64,000 nt of DNA from Carnegiea gigantea (taxonomy: Eukaryota; Streptophyta; Magnoliopsida; Caryophyllales; Cactaceae): positions 323,501 through 387,500 of the forward strand of contig JAKOGI010000085.1 in NCBI GenBank assembly GCA_029747015.1, read 5' to 3'. Below, piece after piece: positions 33,006 through 44,510 of this stretch (position 1 is its first letter; each line of letters opens with the position of its first letter). Both the position numbers and the translations under genes were made by a program. Under the pieces are notes generated by a model. The model ran no database searches and was not told the DNA's origin. It worked only from the letters and a program-made list of their open reading frames with translations.

Positions 33006-36000
33006 TCATTTGCCTTGGACGATTCCTGTAGTAACCAACTTCTGAATCTTATTCATCACCATTGGATTCTTCATACGTTATTGTGCTACCTTCAGGTTCT
33101 CTTGCAAGTCAATCAGTACCTAACCAAAATACCAATATACAAATCAGAAAACATACAACTTCATAATCATACATTCATAAAAGAGGTGCAATCAGGCAGA
33201 ATCTAACTGAATTAGCTATCTCATTATAGGGTCAGTGAGGGTGTTCTGAATTTCTCTGTCTTCCATTGCCTTTGCCTGCAAAGATTTGTTATAACAGTCA
33301 AGCTAATCGCATAGTACCCAAAACCATAAGCCAAGCTTTGTTCAGCAAGAACAAGGCTATACCTGTGTTTCATTGAATTCCTCAGGACTTAAATATCCAC
33401 TGCTTGCCTTTTTGATTTGCTCCACACATTTATAAGAAAAATCTCGATGTCAGTCCAATTATATTCAGAAATAAGACAGTCTTGTACAAATGCAAGCCCG
33501 ATTGGCGTCATGTGACAAGTGACTCACCTTCGCACACCATCCAATAATTCCTGGTTGTAGGGACCATGTTCTAGCCCCTTTTGATAGGTCTCCAATGCTT
33601 TGTCATATTCCTTCATGAAAACTGGATGGCAACCTTCCTAGTATACCCCTTCACAAAGCTAGGATCAAGCTCAATACACTTCTCGGCATCCTTCAAACCT
33701 TCTGGCAAAGCTCTTAGTTTTGTGTAACATGTAGCTCTATTGTTGTAAGCCTGAGCAATAGCAAACCACAAGGTGAACGCATCAGCCAGCAAAATTTAAA
33801 CTGGACCTTACAGAGCTCAGGGGTTGGGGAAGATCATCTCAGGAGCACACAACCCAATTGACAGCGGAGACATGACACACAGACACACAAATTTTTGGAT
33901 CAAAATAGGGTATAACATGCTTAATGGACATGTGACAATAAAAGGATTATTAGTTCATTATTTGTGTGTTTACCATCCATTCATTACAATTAATTGTGGA
34001 AAGAGTCATGTTTCAATGTGAATAGCCAATTAACTAACCGTAAAATACTTATAGTATGAGCACCCCACAAATGTCAAATAACAGAACACAATCTGCTAGT
34101 GCATCCGGCATATGCTAAAGAGCACCGAGTCCGAGAATGTCCAAAAGTGTCAGCATCCAACATAAATATGCCAAGTTGATGAGTGTCTGAGTTTCTTAGG
34201 AGATCATAACGAATGAGCAAACTAACCTTTGGATCCTTGGGGTTCTTCTTTATAGCTCACAGCTTCAGGGAACTTCCGTTCTTTAGAGTACTCATTGCCT
34301 ACATTCAAAAATTAGGGACATAGTGACAATCTAACACTAATGGACAAAAGTCTGCAAATAGATAAGCCATTCCCTATCGGCAAAACAACTAAACATTCGC
34401 AATGCATGAGCTGTGTTATCAATCAAGTGCAAATAAATGTAAAATACCTTTCTCATGCTCCTCATTAGCTATCTTTGGATCAAAATATTCTTGCTGCTCT
34501 GGTTCTTTCTTTGCTCTTTCTACATCATTTAGCTTCTTCAATGTATCAGGATTGCAATGTTTGGTGAGAGCTTTCTAAAAAGCTTCGATAGCAGGCTCGT
34601 AGTCTTTTGAAGTCGTTGCCATTGTGACAAAAGCAGCTCCTTTCCTAGTCAAGGCTCTTGCTATCATCTTGAAGTCTGCTCTTAGCTCCCTACCCCTTTC
34701 AACGGCTTTGTCACAGTCGTTAATACATTAATCATACTGCACAGATTACAAAAGGGGAGTTTAGCTAGAGAAAACCCCACCAACAAACACTGATCACAAA
34801 TGACAAAAGCTTATAAACATAACACCTATTAAAATCATTCACAATAGGTGCAGCTATATTTTGAATAACCAAAATTCCACACCGCCCCATACACTAAAGA
34901 ATAACAAAACTTCAGCTTTGCATTGAGAAAATTTCATACTTTAACTATACCTCATCAACATATCCCAAACAAACAAAACAAAGATAGAACACTAACGGAA
35001 GTAATGAAACACGTAAGAAACAAAAGGGAATTTGACACATTTATCACAACCAGGAAAGAAAAACTCCTCCCTTTACTCCTTTAAGAATAGCAAACAGATG
35101 CATTAGGTATCATGAAAACGAACACCAATAGATGTTAGCAACATAACAACATTGATCCGCTGGCCTGAAGGAGAAACTAGATCAACCAGTTTATCACCAT
35201 GATCTTTCCACCACCAATCATGTTATGCACGCATTGTCAATTCAGCATTTTCACAACCAAACATCGCTCAAAGAATCACTTGTGCAAATGCTTTAGGTAT
35301 CATGAAGGTAAAGATTGCACAGTGAGAACAAATTTACTAAAGAGGGAATAGAAGTCGTTAACAATATATCACTTCAACTATGAAACGATCACATCTAAGA
35401 TTCATTTCCATTAACAGAAGCTCAAACAATCAATTTATTATAGTATCATCAATTGACGAAGCAAAGCATTCCCTAATGCCAGAATTAAGCAAACAAAACC
35501 AGAAGCACTCAAACAAAATAAGCTAGCAAAACCAAGTAATTTCATATTCAATGCAAACAAAATCAGAGGTGGAAGTAACAAGATTGTACCTTTCCCATCT
35601 CTAAGTAAACATCAGCACGATTAGTCAAGAAAGAGATATCCTTAATATCCAATGCACTAGCCTTGGTGTAATGCTGAATAGCAGTCTCAAAATCTTTCTT
35701 CTTATGAGCAGCATTGCCAGCCTCCTCCTCTTTCAGAGCCAATGCCTTCCATTCCCTCTTCTCCTTCCCCCCCCCCCGGGTCACTAGCTCAGGTTCGGGC
35801 TCCGCTGAGGCTCCGGCTCCGGCTCCGGCACTGGCTCCTCCTTCTTCACAAGGACTCCTCCGCTAGCGGAACCTCCATATCCTTACGTGCAGTCCTCAAT
35901 TTGAAATTTAACAGAACAGCAAGAGCCTGCATAACCCTCTGATCCTTCAAGTAAAGATTCAGATTACTAGGGTTCTTCTGAATGTCATGCATCATGCTGA

Positions 36001-36465
36001 GGAAATCAGGCTGCTGGAGGAATGCCCGGGTGGTGGGTCTGCTGTGAGCTTGGCACATCTCCCGGCCGAAGAAGGCGTCGCTGAACGGGGACGGAGGGGC
36101 GGAAGACTTGGCCCGAGCGGCCTATTGGGCATCGATGAGGCCCGATTTGAGGGCCCCGTTATTCGGGTCGATTCCGAGACCCTTTTTCTAGGCGGCGATG
36201 GCATCGGAGTACTGGTGGATGCCAAGATGGGCGACGCTGGGGCGACTGTAGCCCTTGGCCCAGTCGGGCTTGAGCTCAATGGTCTTCTTGGCGTAGGAGA
36301 GGGCGTCGGAGTAGTTGTGGAGAGAGGCGCGTGCAGCGGATCGGTTGGAGTAGAGGAGGTGGTTGGTGGGCGCCAAGTTGATCGCCTCCATGAAGTGTTT
36401 TACGGTTCAGTATACTCGCCGGCGGAGAAGGCCGCATTGCCTTTGGCTTCGGCTTCGTTGGCCAT
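33006..36465 (-). pseudogene. HOP/STI1 (Hsp70-Hsp90 organising protein) unprocessed pseudogene
   Basis: Seven exon-like blocks on the minus strand follow the order of plant HOP. Exon 1 (36465-35590) has MANEAEAKGNAAFSAGEY, TPR1 (EAINLAPTNHLLYSNRSAA), the DP1 region and the start of TPR2A (EAGNAAHKKKDFETAIQHYT). Further blocks are 34736-34448 (RGRELRADFKMIARALTRKG), 34298-34227, 33750-33528 ([19 protein letters not shown]), about 33428-33363, about 33275-33222 and 33119-33006 (MKNPMVMNKIQKLVTTGIVQ, stop). Most introns keep GT and AG; the block at 33428 has lost its acceptor AG. Lesions: a frameshift near 36407, TAG at 36188-36190 and 36122-36124, stops in the second block, a frameshift in the third, more later. 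HOP bridges Hsp70 and Hsp90 in the cytosol. This copy cannot encode it. Intron retention shows DNA-level duplication or in-place decay, not retroposition. Confidence 0.92.
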
Positions 36466-37669
36466 TGGAGGTCGAATCAGAGGAAGAGACAGATTGGAGC
36501 TGTAGAAGGTTACAGGGAAAATTACCAATCGGCTCCCCCTTAATTTTAATCCTACTCAAAAGCGCTCTCTGTTCAATTAGTTGCCTTTTAGGTACGGCCA
36601 GTAGACATTGCCCATGCGCTGGCACGTCTATATCCTTAATCTTTTACTCATCTACCCTTGCTATTTGTTGCCTGTTCTTCTCTCTCTACTTTGCCCCAGA
36701 CATATTCCTTTGTTATCAGCTTTCAATTTTTTACCTTTTTTTAAAATAAAGAATTCTGAAGATTTTTTATCCATCAATTAAAAGTATCTCTAAAATTAAC
36801 CAAATTATCTCTAAAATTAACCAATGTTGCTCTTCATACAATGAAAGTAATTTTTTTAACATTAATACGATATAATTTGTAACTAAACTGAATTTATAAA
36901 AGTACTTAATTAAGAATTACCTCTAAATTTTTTTCAAAAAAATTAACTTAAAATGAGGTCCTTAAAAATAATGGTTAGAAAAGTATTTTTAAAATTTAGC
37001 ATCAATTATATTTCATAAAAAATTAATACAAAAATTAAATATCTTATAAGAAAATAAAAGTTAGACTATTAAAAGTAGGGTCTGAACTGACCCGTCCCAT
37101 TTATAATTTTTTAATTTTTTCAAATACTATTGAAGACTAAATTTCTTTTTTTCTCATACTTAATAGCAAATACAACTTTTTTCCCTATTTTAAGTAATAT
37201 GCATAAATCCTATCTAATTATTCTTTTTTTATATAAGTAAACTAACTTTAAGATTTTGTTGTCCGATTTTGTATAGAAATTTTAAAAAGTGGAAGTTTCA
37301 TTCTAGTTAATTACTAGAGAATTGTCATTTTTTACTTTTTATTTTCTTATTATTTCAAGTAAAATTTTTTATTGTTTGATTTTCTGACTTTGGTTATGAT
37401 CTATTCCTTTATTTATATTTTTATTTTTATTTGTAAGAAGCATCTTTGTTATTACTTTGAATGAAACTTAATGTTTTTAGGTTGAGGGTATAAGCTTGAA
37501 CCATTATATCCATTAATGGCATTTCCAGACAAGGAGCTTGTTTATCTAGTTGACAATAAATAATTCTTTCATATGAGATATGTGATTAATGCATTGTTAA
37601 AAATTGACGATATTATAAGTCGTATGTCCAATAAGAAACAACGTTTATTTACTATCATTTTTCAAAAAA
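36466..37669. other. Upstream flank of the HOP pseudogene and AT-rich DNA
   Basis: Former promoter region of the pseudogene up to about 36760, then very AT-rich sequence with no gene seen. Confidence 0.4.
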
Positions 37670-37714
37670 GGCTAGGGTTTAAGGTTTAGGGTTTGGACAT
37701 TGGAGTTTAGCATT

Positions 37715-37766
37715 GGGGGGGGGGGGGAGGTGTGCGTGCGTGCGTGCGTGTGTGTGTATATATATG
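37715..37766. repeat. Poly-G run followed by (TGCG)n/(TG)n/(TA)n microsatellite
   Basis: A run of 13 G is followed by gtgcg repeats, gtgt and tatata units. It could be prone to assembly or sequencing error. Confidence 0.9.
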
Positions 37767-38616
37767 TTCAGTGATGATGTATTTTGAAGAGCAAGTGACT
37801 ATGTACGCGTCTCACTAGATATATGATTTTATCATTATGATATGTATGATAATTGTTATCAAACCCTTGAAAATATACTTAAGATAACCCAAGTCATAAG
37901 GATAACTTGGGTTAACATAGAAGGTCAACCTAGGTTAACGTCAATGAGCAATCTAGACTACCCTTGTACATTTTGTCAGTGACTTGGCAGTGATATTATT
38001 GCCATTCAATTAATTTTGACAAAGGACTTGGAGGGATGCCATTTGTAAAAATCAAATAGTAATTTGATTACGCATTTTAAACTTCAGGACTCTTTTTTTG
38101 CATTTTTTGGAACTTTTTATCTCCATATTTCTTTCATTTTTTGTAGTTTAAGGTTCGAGATTTAGCCTCACACCTCAACCACCAAAGCTGAACTCTAAAC
38201 CCCACTACCAAGGTTTGGTGTTTGGGATCTATGGTCTAGGTTTGACCTGAGATTTTACTATCAAGGTTTAAGGTTTTGTTGTCTAGAGTTAGCATTTAAT
38301 ATTTTAAGATTTATGGTTTAAGAGCTAAAATACACATATCGATGTTAAAGAATAAGCTTAGCAGACCAAGTGATTATATGTGTAATGCTTATTAACAAGT
38401 ATCATCTTGTTATGGCATAGGTAATAATTTAGGATTATATTACAAAAGAAAAAGAAAAGTTGTTAGAAAATAAAACTCTAAGATTAATGAATTTCAATCA
38501 TCTTTTTAAGTCATTATTAAACGTGACAAAGGAGTTGCTATTTATATTGAGCTCAACATTGATAGTTGAACCTTAGGATCAAACCCTAAATCATAAACCC
38601 TAATCACTAAAACTTT

Positions 38617-38920
38617 ATTGTTGATAACACTATAGAATTTGAGTTCAGGGTTTAATGTACGTTTTAGTATTTTCCAATTAGTTCTAATATATTTTATGGT
38701 GGTGTGCAATAAATGTTGATAAATCTTGATGATTCTTATGGTGTCATGCATCATAAATAATGATTCTTATTGTTGATAACACTATAGAATTTGAGTTCAG
38801 GGTTTAATGTACGTTTTAGTATTTTCCAATTAGTTCTAATATATTTTATGGTGGTGTGCAGTGAATGTTGATAAATCTTGATGATTCTTATGGTGTCATG
38901 CATCATAAATAATGTATTTA
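38617..38920. repeat. 152-bp tandem duplication
   Basis: Two head-to-tail copies (38617-38768 and 38769-38920) differ at only two sites by eye, both transitions (caataaatg versus cagtgaatg). The near identity suggests a recent event. The 47-codon reading frames found in both are not credible genes. Confidence 0.9.
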
Positions 38921-39559
38921 ACACAATGAATCTGAATACATTTTGAATTGAAAAATAAGACTTGTCACCCTTGTTTTTCTTAATGTTATTCCCGGGAAGG
39001 ACTATCTCTTTTATCGGGTTAACATATGAATATCGATTCTTCTGGGACATATGATTGACTAATTAATAATTAGAACCTACCTACCATATGGTGAGTTCAA
39101 TATCATTTCATTTCTAAAAAACATCGGTTGATTATCGTTGGAGGGTAACCCTAAACCCTAAACTACAAAAGTTGAACTCTATACCCTAATTTTTGAGGGA
39201 ACCTTATTCAAACTGGGGAGGAAAGGATTAGTTTCAATTTCATTGAGGGCTTCTACTGCACTTGTTTAGTCACCATGGGTCGATTACGAAGCAAGGTTTA
39301 CGTGTCAAGCTTCATGGTTTAGGGTTTAATTTCAATGGCGCAGCATTTAGGTCAATGTTAAATCCTAAAGCACAAATTTTAAGCCTTGAACAACTAAACA
39401 ACAATCAAGGTTTATGATTTAGGGTTTAGGGTTTAGGGTTTAACCCTAATGTTTGAGTATCGAGCCTTAGGGTTTACACTTAAGTTAGTAGTATAAGATT
39501 TTAAGTTAAAATCAAACCCTAAACCACAAAACTTGAACCCTATATACCTAAATGACTAT

Positions 39560-39702
<143 letters not shown>

Positions 39703-40808
39703 TCAACAATATGGAAAATACTTTTTTATAAAATGCAGTTAAAATGTCAGATTTTACTTAGATCGAGAAATATGACTTTTCTTAGCCCCTTGGGACACCA
39801 TGTTGTCAGTTTTTTTCATATAGTGCCATTAAATTATTTTTCTTTAACATAATAACACTGGGTTATTTAATTTAGATTCAAAGCAACCTTAAAAAAACTA
39901 ATTTTCTATGTAGTAAGTTATATTTGATTTTTTGATTTATTTTTTAAGTGGGGCTGGACACAACTTTCTTTGGTTACCATATAAATAACATGAAAGAAAT
40001 GTTTTTCTTTCATCATTTGAAGTTTGGGATTAATCGATGGGGAATCAGAAAGTAAGAAGTGTAAAATGGATGGATAAATATGAATTTTGTTGACTTTTTT
40101 TGGTTAATTTGTTCTCTATTTAGCGGTGTAGCATTTCTTGAATTCAAAAAACTGAGGATAACTAGCTCACACTATGAACTTAAATTAAAAATATAGTACT
40201 GTTATAAAAAATAAAAATAACTTAAAACTAAATGGTGAGTTGAAAATATAAAACAAATTCTCAAATGCTCACTTTCCAATGTTCTCTATTTCTCTAATTG
40301 ACAATATAAAGGAAAGGTAGGGATAGCACCCTATGAGAAAGGATGAGTTGAGAAACATAGAGGGCATGATGAAGCAATATCAAGGGCAAATTGGTACGCC
40401 TAACTTTTCACAGCTTTTTAGGTTGTTGTGGACCCAAATAAAGCAAGAAAGCTGAAAAAGAGTACTTTTGGGTAATTATAAATTTAACGCAACACTTATT
40501 GGTAATTTTTCTAAGGTTAAATAAAGGGAAAGGAGTGAGGGAATGAGAAAAAACTACACAGAGGTATCGTCTATTTATTGTAAAATAATTTAAGGACCCT
40601 CTGATTTGATAACTAATTATAAAGTGTCGTGTTTTTTGGGGTAACTAGCAAAAAGGATTTTATTCACTATTCACCTATATTGCATAAGCATCCTAAACTT
40701 TTTATAGTTATAAATCTACCCTCAATCCTTGAAAACTTACTTTCGAAAAATATAAATTTGTGTTTGTAATATTTTGCTCACTAACACTACTCAAAGCCCA
40801 TTTTAAAC
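39703..40808. other. AT-rich DNA left of the pararetroviral primer site
   Basis: No gene seen. Part of the segment from about 40570 may be viral leader that lies upstream of the primer site, but no repeat of the sequence downstream of 49245 was recognised, so the left edge of the viral insertion is not defined. Confidence 0.35.
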
Positions 40809-40822
40809 TGGTATCAGAGCCA
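40809..40822 (+). other. Pararetroviral minus-strand primer site (tRNA-Met)
   Basis: TGGTATCAGAGCCA matches the complement of initiator tRNA-Met, the primer used by caulimovirids for reverse transcription. It lies upstream of the coat protein region, as expected for the leader end. Confidence 0.8.
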
Positions 40823-41199
40823 CATTACCAAAAATAATTAAGATTATTAAGCTAATTAATAATTAATTAATCTAATTAACTATTATTAATGCTTGAATCA
40901 TCATCTGTTTGCCTTAGACCAAATTATTCACATATTGTTTACTCACCGGAAAGCCTTTCTTCAATAGCACCTCAATTAAACTATATCACCGATATAGTTT
41001 TAGAATAAAAAACAGAATTAGTGAAAATTAAAACTGAAGTCAAGGAGCTTAAAAATTAGTTAATTGTAGTTCATCTTTCTCTTATTAACGAACTTAGACA
41101 TAGTAAAGAATCTATTCAAAGTATTAGTATTCTATTTCAGCATAAATATCCCTTCCAAAACCCAAAAAATAAAAATCTATTTCCTTTATAAGATATAAA

Positions 41200-43362
41200 A
41201 ATTCAAAAAGAAGTGGGAGAAAAATCTGATGAAAAAATCAGCTAAAAAGACAGAAAAAGAAGATTGTAGAAAACATTCGAGAAAAAACAAAATCCGGAAG
41301 AATTAAACAAAATCATGGGCGCAATTAGCGATAAACATGACTTGTTGTCTAATGACAATGAAGAGACAAATAGTGTTCAATTAGAAGAAGAAATATATCA
41401 GTAGGTGAATCTGATTAAATTAGAAGATTTTAATATGTTATCATGAGAAGAAATTAGAAGAAAATTAGATAAAAAATATGGTAAAATGACTGTTGAAGAT
41501 GAGATTAACAAGATTGAAGAAGAACTCAACTTAGGTGGAATAGAGACCAACCTAGTTAACGATGTCGTTCCTAAGCCTGAAGAATTTTGTGAACCTTCTA
41601 GAAGAAATACTCATTTCATAAGATCTAAGTACGTTTCAGCAGGACGTATAACTAGTTTTTCATTGGGTTTATCCCAAGAAAAACTACAAATTTTGAAGAA
41701 ATTGGCCTTATCCCAATCAGTTAAATGGGATATATCTTAAACATTGATAGAACTCAAAATAGAGAAGAAATATTTGAGCATTGGAAAAGAGACATACATA
41801 GTATCTTAAACCTAAATATTTCATGAACTGCTGCCAATTTCTTAAGCTATATCGAACATAGTATTTTTGGCACTGTAGCGGACTGGTATGATTCATTAAG
41901 TGGAGACGGTAAAAACACATTAAGAATGATGGAAACATCAGCTGCTATGTTCAGAAATTTAAGTAAGGAAATAGATACCAAACTTATCGGAGCTAAACTT
42001 GATTCTAAAGAAAAAGTAAGAGAATGGCAAAGAAAGCTTAACAATATTAAATTAGGGGATATGAGATATCTAGAGAAGTATATTACTAAATTCAATCAAT
42101 ATTATCACAAAATTGGACATAATGAAACCAATCTTAGTATGTTCTATGATAAATTGCCATATCCGATAAATTCCATAATTAATGAAAAACACATTGCATG
42201 GCTTGAAAGAACAGATGTTATTAACACTCTTGGTTCAAGAATCTCTTATTTAAGAAAATGGGTCAAAGATTAATGCCTTGATCTCCAAAAGCAAAAGAAA
42301 ACTAAGAAGCAATTCCTAACTTGTTAGGATTCACCTCACCAATGGGGAAATGAACCTGAAAGAAGAAGAAAAAGAAAATTTTATAAAAAAAAGAGCTTTA
42401 ACAAGCAAAGGGGAGAGAAATATAGAAGAAGATATTATAGCAAACTAAGGGTCTGCTCTATTTCGCGTTTTAGATAGATAGATAGATGTAAGAAGCTGTA
42501 AGGAGCTGTAAGAAGATATAAGGAGCTGTAAGAAGATGTAAGAAGATGTAAGAAGCTGTAAGGAGCTGTAAGGATGGAGGTAAGGAGTTGTTGAATTGTT
42601 GAAGAGTTGTATAGTATAATTTGTTTTACAATGAATGTTTTGGATGAAAAATGATAATATTAAAATAATACACTTGTGAAAAATAAACAATTAATTAAGT
42701 TCATTACACAACAATAAAATATATTAATCCACATAAATTTGGTGAATAAAAATTCATTCAAGATTTTTTATATGAACATTAACTTGATCGAATAAGCAAA
42801 GTATAACCCAAAAAAAAAAACAAACTTTTTTGACAAAATTGAATACAGCTCTTCAAATTAATTCCTATTTTAAGTAAATAATTTTAAATATAAATAAATG
42901 TATGGTCATCTATAATAATATATATATTTCATGTCGAAGCTCAAATATAATTTATGCCGTTATATTATGTTCTTATGATTATGTAAATGTTGTATTTATA
43001 AGATATTTATGAATTTTGTATATTGGTAGTATCATTAAAAAAAATATACATATTTCTATAACTAAAATAAATGAATGTTATAGAAAATCTATGAGAAGTA
43101 TGAAGATGTAAGGAGATGTAAGAAAATGCAAGAAGATGTAAGGAGATGTAAGAAAATGTAAGAAGATGTAAGGAGCTGTAAGGAGATGTAAGAAGCTGTA
43201 AGGAGATGTAAGCTCTTAGCTAAATCCTAAAAAATGCGAAATAGAACAGGGCCTGAGTCCTTAAAAACGAAGATTTTTAAGAAAGCCGCTTATTGTCCTA
43301 CAGGGAAAAATTACCGCAAATGCTGGGCATGCGGAGAAATAGGACATTATGCTAATGGGTGC
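41200..43362 (+). pseudogene. Pararetroviral coat protein region, zinc knuckle at the end
   Basis: An acidic, lysine-rich N-terminal part (about 41200-41560) leads into a capsid-like core (41926-42273, open, with KLNNIKLGDMRYLEKYITKF) and a lysine-rich segment near 42360-42430. The zinc knuckle CWACGEIGHYANGC (CX2CX4HX4C, 43321-43362) ends the domain and would bind nucleic acid during packaging. Breaks include stops near 41402, 41443, 41738 and 42271 and at least one frame change. An 805-bp MITE-like element lies between the lysine-rich segment and the knuckle, and a solo LTR lies immediately after the knuckle. It is not functional. Confidence 0.75.
42449..43253. mobile_element. MITE-like element with GGGTCTG ends and 10-bp repeat arrays, inside the coat protein region
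   Basis: The left end GGGTCTGCTCTATTTCGCGT and the right end read inward GGCCCTGTTCTATTTCGCAT are a good terminal inverted repeat. Flanks are TAA (42446-42448) and TGA (43254-43256), a mutated TWA duplication. Both arms carry arrays of a 10-base word gtaagaagat/gtaaggagct (42486-42585 and about 43087-43212) in the same orientation. The centre is AT-rich. 805 bp with no coding capacity. Tourist-like PIF/Harbinger MITE is the best reading. Confidence 0.75.
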
Positions 43363-43363
43363 A

Positions 43364-44507
43364 TGTTGACACCAAAAATGTGCTATTTTTACAGTACCTT
43401 TCCGCCTAAGTTATGCTCGAAATAATTATTATTTTTAGGTTTTTATTTGTTTTTATTTTATTTTGTAGGTATTGAATAATTTGGGATAATTGTAAGAAAA
43501 AGATGAAGGAATGCTGAAAACTGAAGAATTGGGCCAAACGGATTCAAACCCGAACCAAACAACCAAAAAAAAGAAAAAAAAAGGAAAAGAAAAAGGAAAA
43601 AAAAACCCGGTCAGGCGTGCCATTCACGTGACCTGGTTAACCCAAAACCCCCCTCCCCTTTCATCTTCCCTCACACTCTCTCTCCTTTCAATTCCCAGAA
43701 CCCAAACGCCCCAACCCCTCCTCTGCTTCTCTTCTTCTTCTTCTTCATCTCAACCTCACACAGCCATGGCGCTTGACCTTCCTAGCATCAGTTTGCTCTC
43801 CCTCTCTCTCTCCCCCCTTGCAATGATCGGCTCCATTAATGTGGCGGTTTCAAGGGTAGGTGAAGAGCTGCGGTCATGGGGCTACAAATCGCCCGTCGCG
43901 GCAGCCTGAACGGGGGGATGATTTTAGGTTTTTAGTTTACAACTTTGATGCTTAAGCTCGATAGTTTCAATTTCAGTTCACTGTTCTTGGGTTTTTAGGG
44001 TTACAGTTTAAGTTCGTTGCTTTGATTTCGAGTTGATTTGTAACTTACAATTTGTTCGAATTGTTGAAAACTTTGGGTTCTATTCGAATTATTCAGAGAG
44101 TTCAATTTTGCGTATGTTTCTTCCCCTGTGTTCGATTCCCTTGTTTCGGAATTGGGCAATTCAATGCTTTGGGTTCGTTTGCTCTGTTAGTGCTTTGGGT
44201 TCAATTGTTCATGCTTCATGCTCCCTGCTTTGAATTCACAATTTCATGAAACAATTTTAGCTAAGTGTTGGTGGTTAAAACTGTTTGCTGTTTGGTGGTC
44301 TTATTTTTATTTCGGTGCTTCCTTAGTTTAGTAAAATTGTTTACTTTGTTTAGCAATTGAAAGAATAACTTAACTTTGGTTATGTTTAATTATTATTTAG
44401 TTTTAATTTCGAATACGATTTAGTAAACTAATTTCACAACCATCCCTGAGGACGATACCCGTAATTCGTACAACAATAAACCGTACGCTTGCGGAAAATT
44501 CACAACA
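43364..44507 (+). mobile_element. Solo LTR inside the pararetrovirus
   Basis: The segment begins TGTTGACACC and ends TTCACAACA, with a perfect 5-bp target duplication gtgca (43359-43363 and 44508-44512). There is no primer site, coding domain or second LTR. An open frame of 132 codons inside it (43511-43909) is Lys/Ser-rich low complexity. The end with ccctgaggacgatacccg and cgtacgcttgcggaaa is related to that of the minus-strand solo LTR at 22090-23615. Length is 1144 bp. Confidence 0.92.
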
Positions 44508-44510
44508 GTG

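Larger units (their letters stand above)
37670..39550. repeat. DNA rich in degenerate telomere-like words
   Basis: TTTAGGG-type words on one or the other strand recur through this stretch: near 37671-37695, 38160-38290, 38578-38605, 39145-39190, 39300-39330, 39415-39470 (three consecutive gtttagg repeats) and 39519-39545. Between them lies unrelated AT-rich DNA. This is a scatter of short telomere-like tracts rather than a telomere array. No gene is seen. Confidence 0.6.

Noticed and set aside
35742..36505. Plus-strand open frames of up to 172 codons
   Set aside because: Antisense of HOP pseudogene exon 1; open only because the exon is GC-rich.
38542..39050. Two similar minus-strand frames of 70 and 99 codons
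   Set aside because: They are similar only because of the 152-bp tandem duplication; no domain.
39415..39470. True telomere or chromosome end
   Set aside because: Only three consecutive telomere-like repeats, flanked on both sides by ordinary interspersed repeats.
40809..40822. tRNA gene or gene fragment
   Set aside because: Only the 3'-end complement of initiator tRNA-Met is present, as a reverse-transcription primer site; the same holds at 7463 and 29232.
42486..43212. Regularly spaced short repeats resembling a CRISPR array
   Set aside because: The 10-bp units have no unique spacers and sit inside a transposon in a plant genome.
43511..43909. Open frame of 132 codons inside the solo LTR
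   Set aside because: Lys-rich then Ser-rich low complexity without a domain; LTRs of this type often carry such frames by chance.
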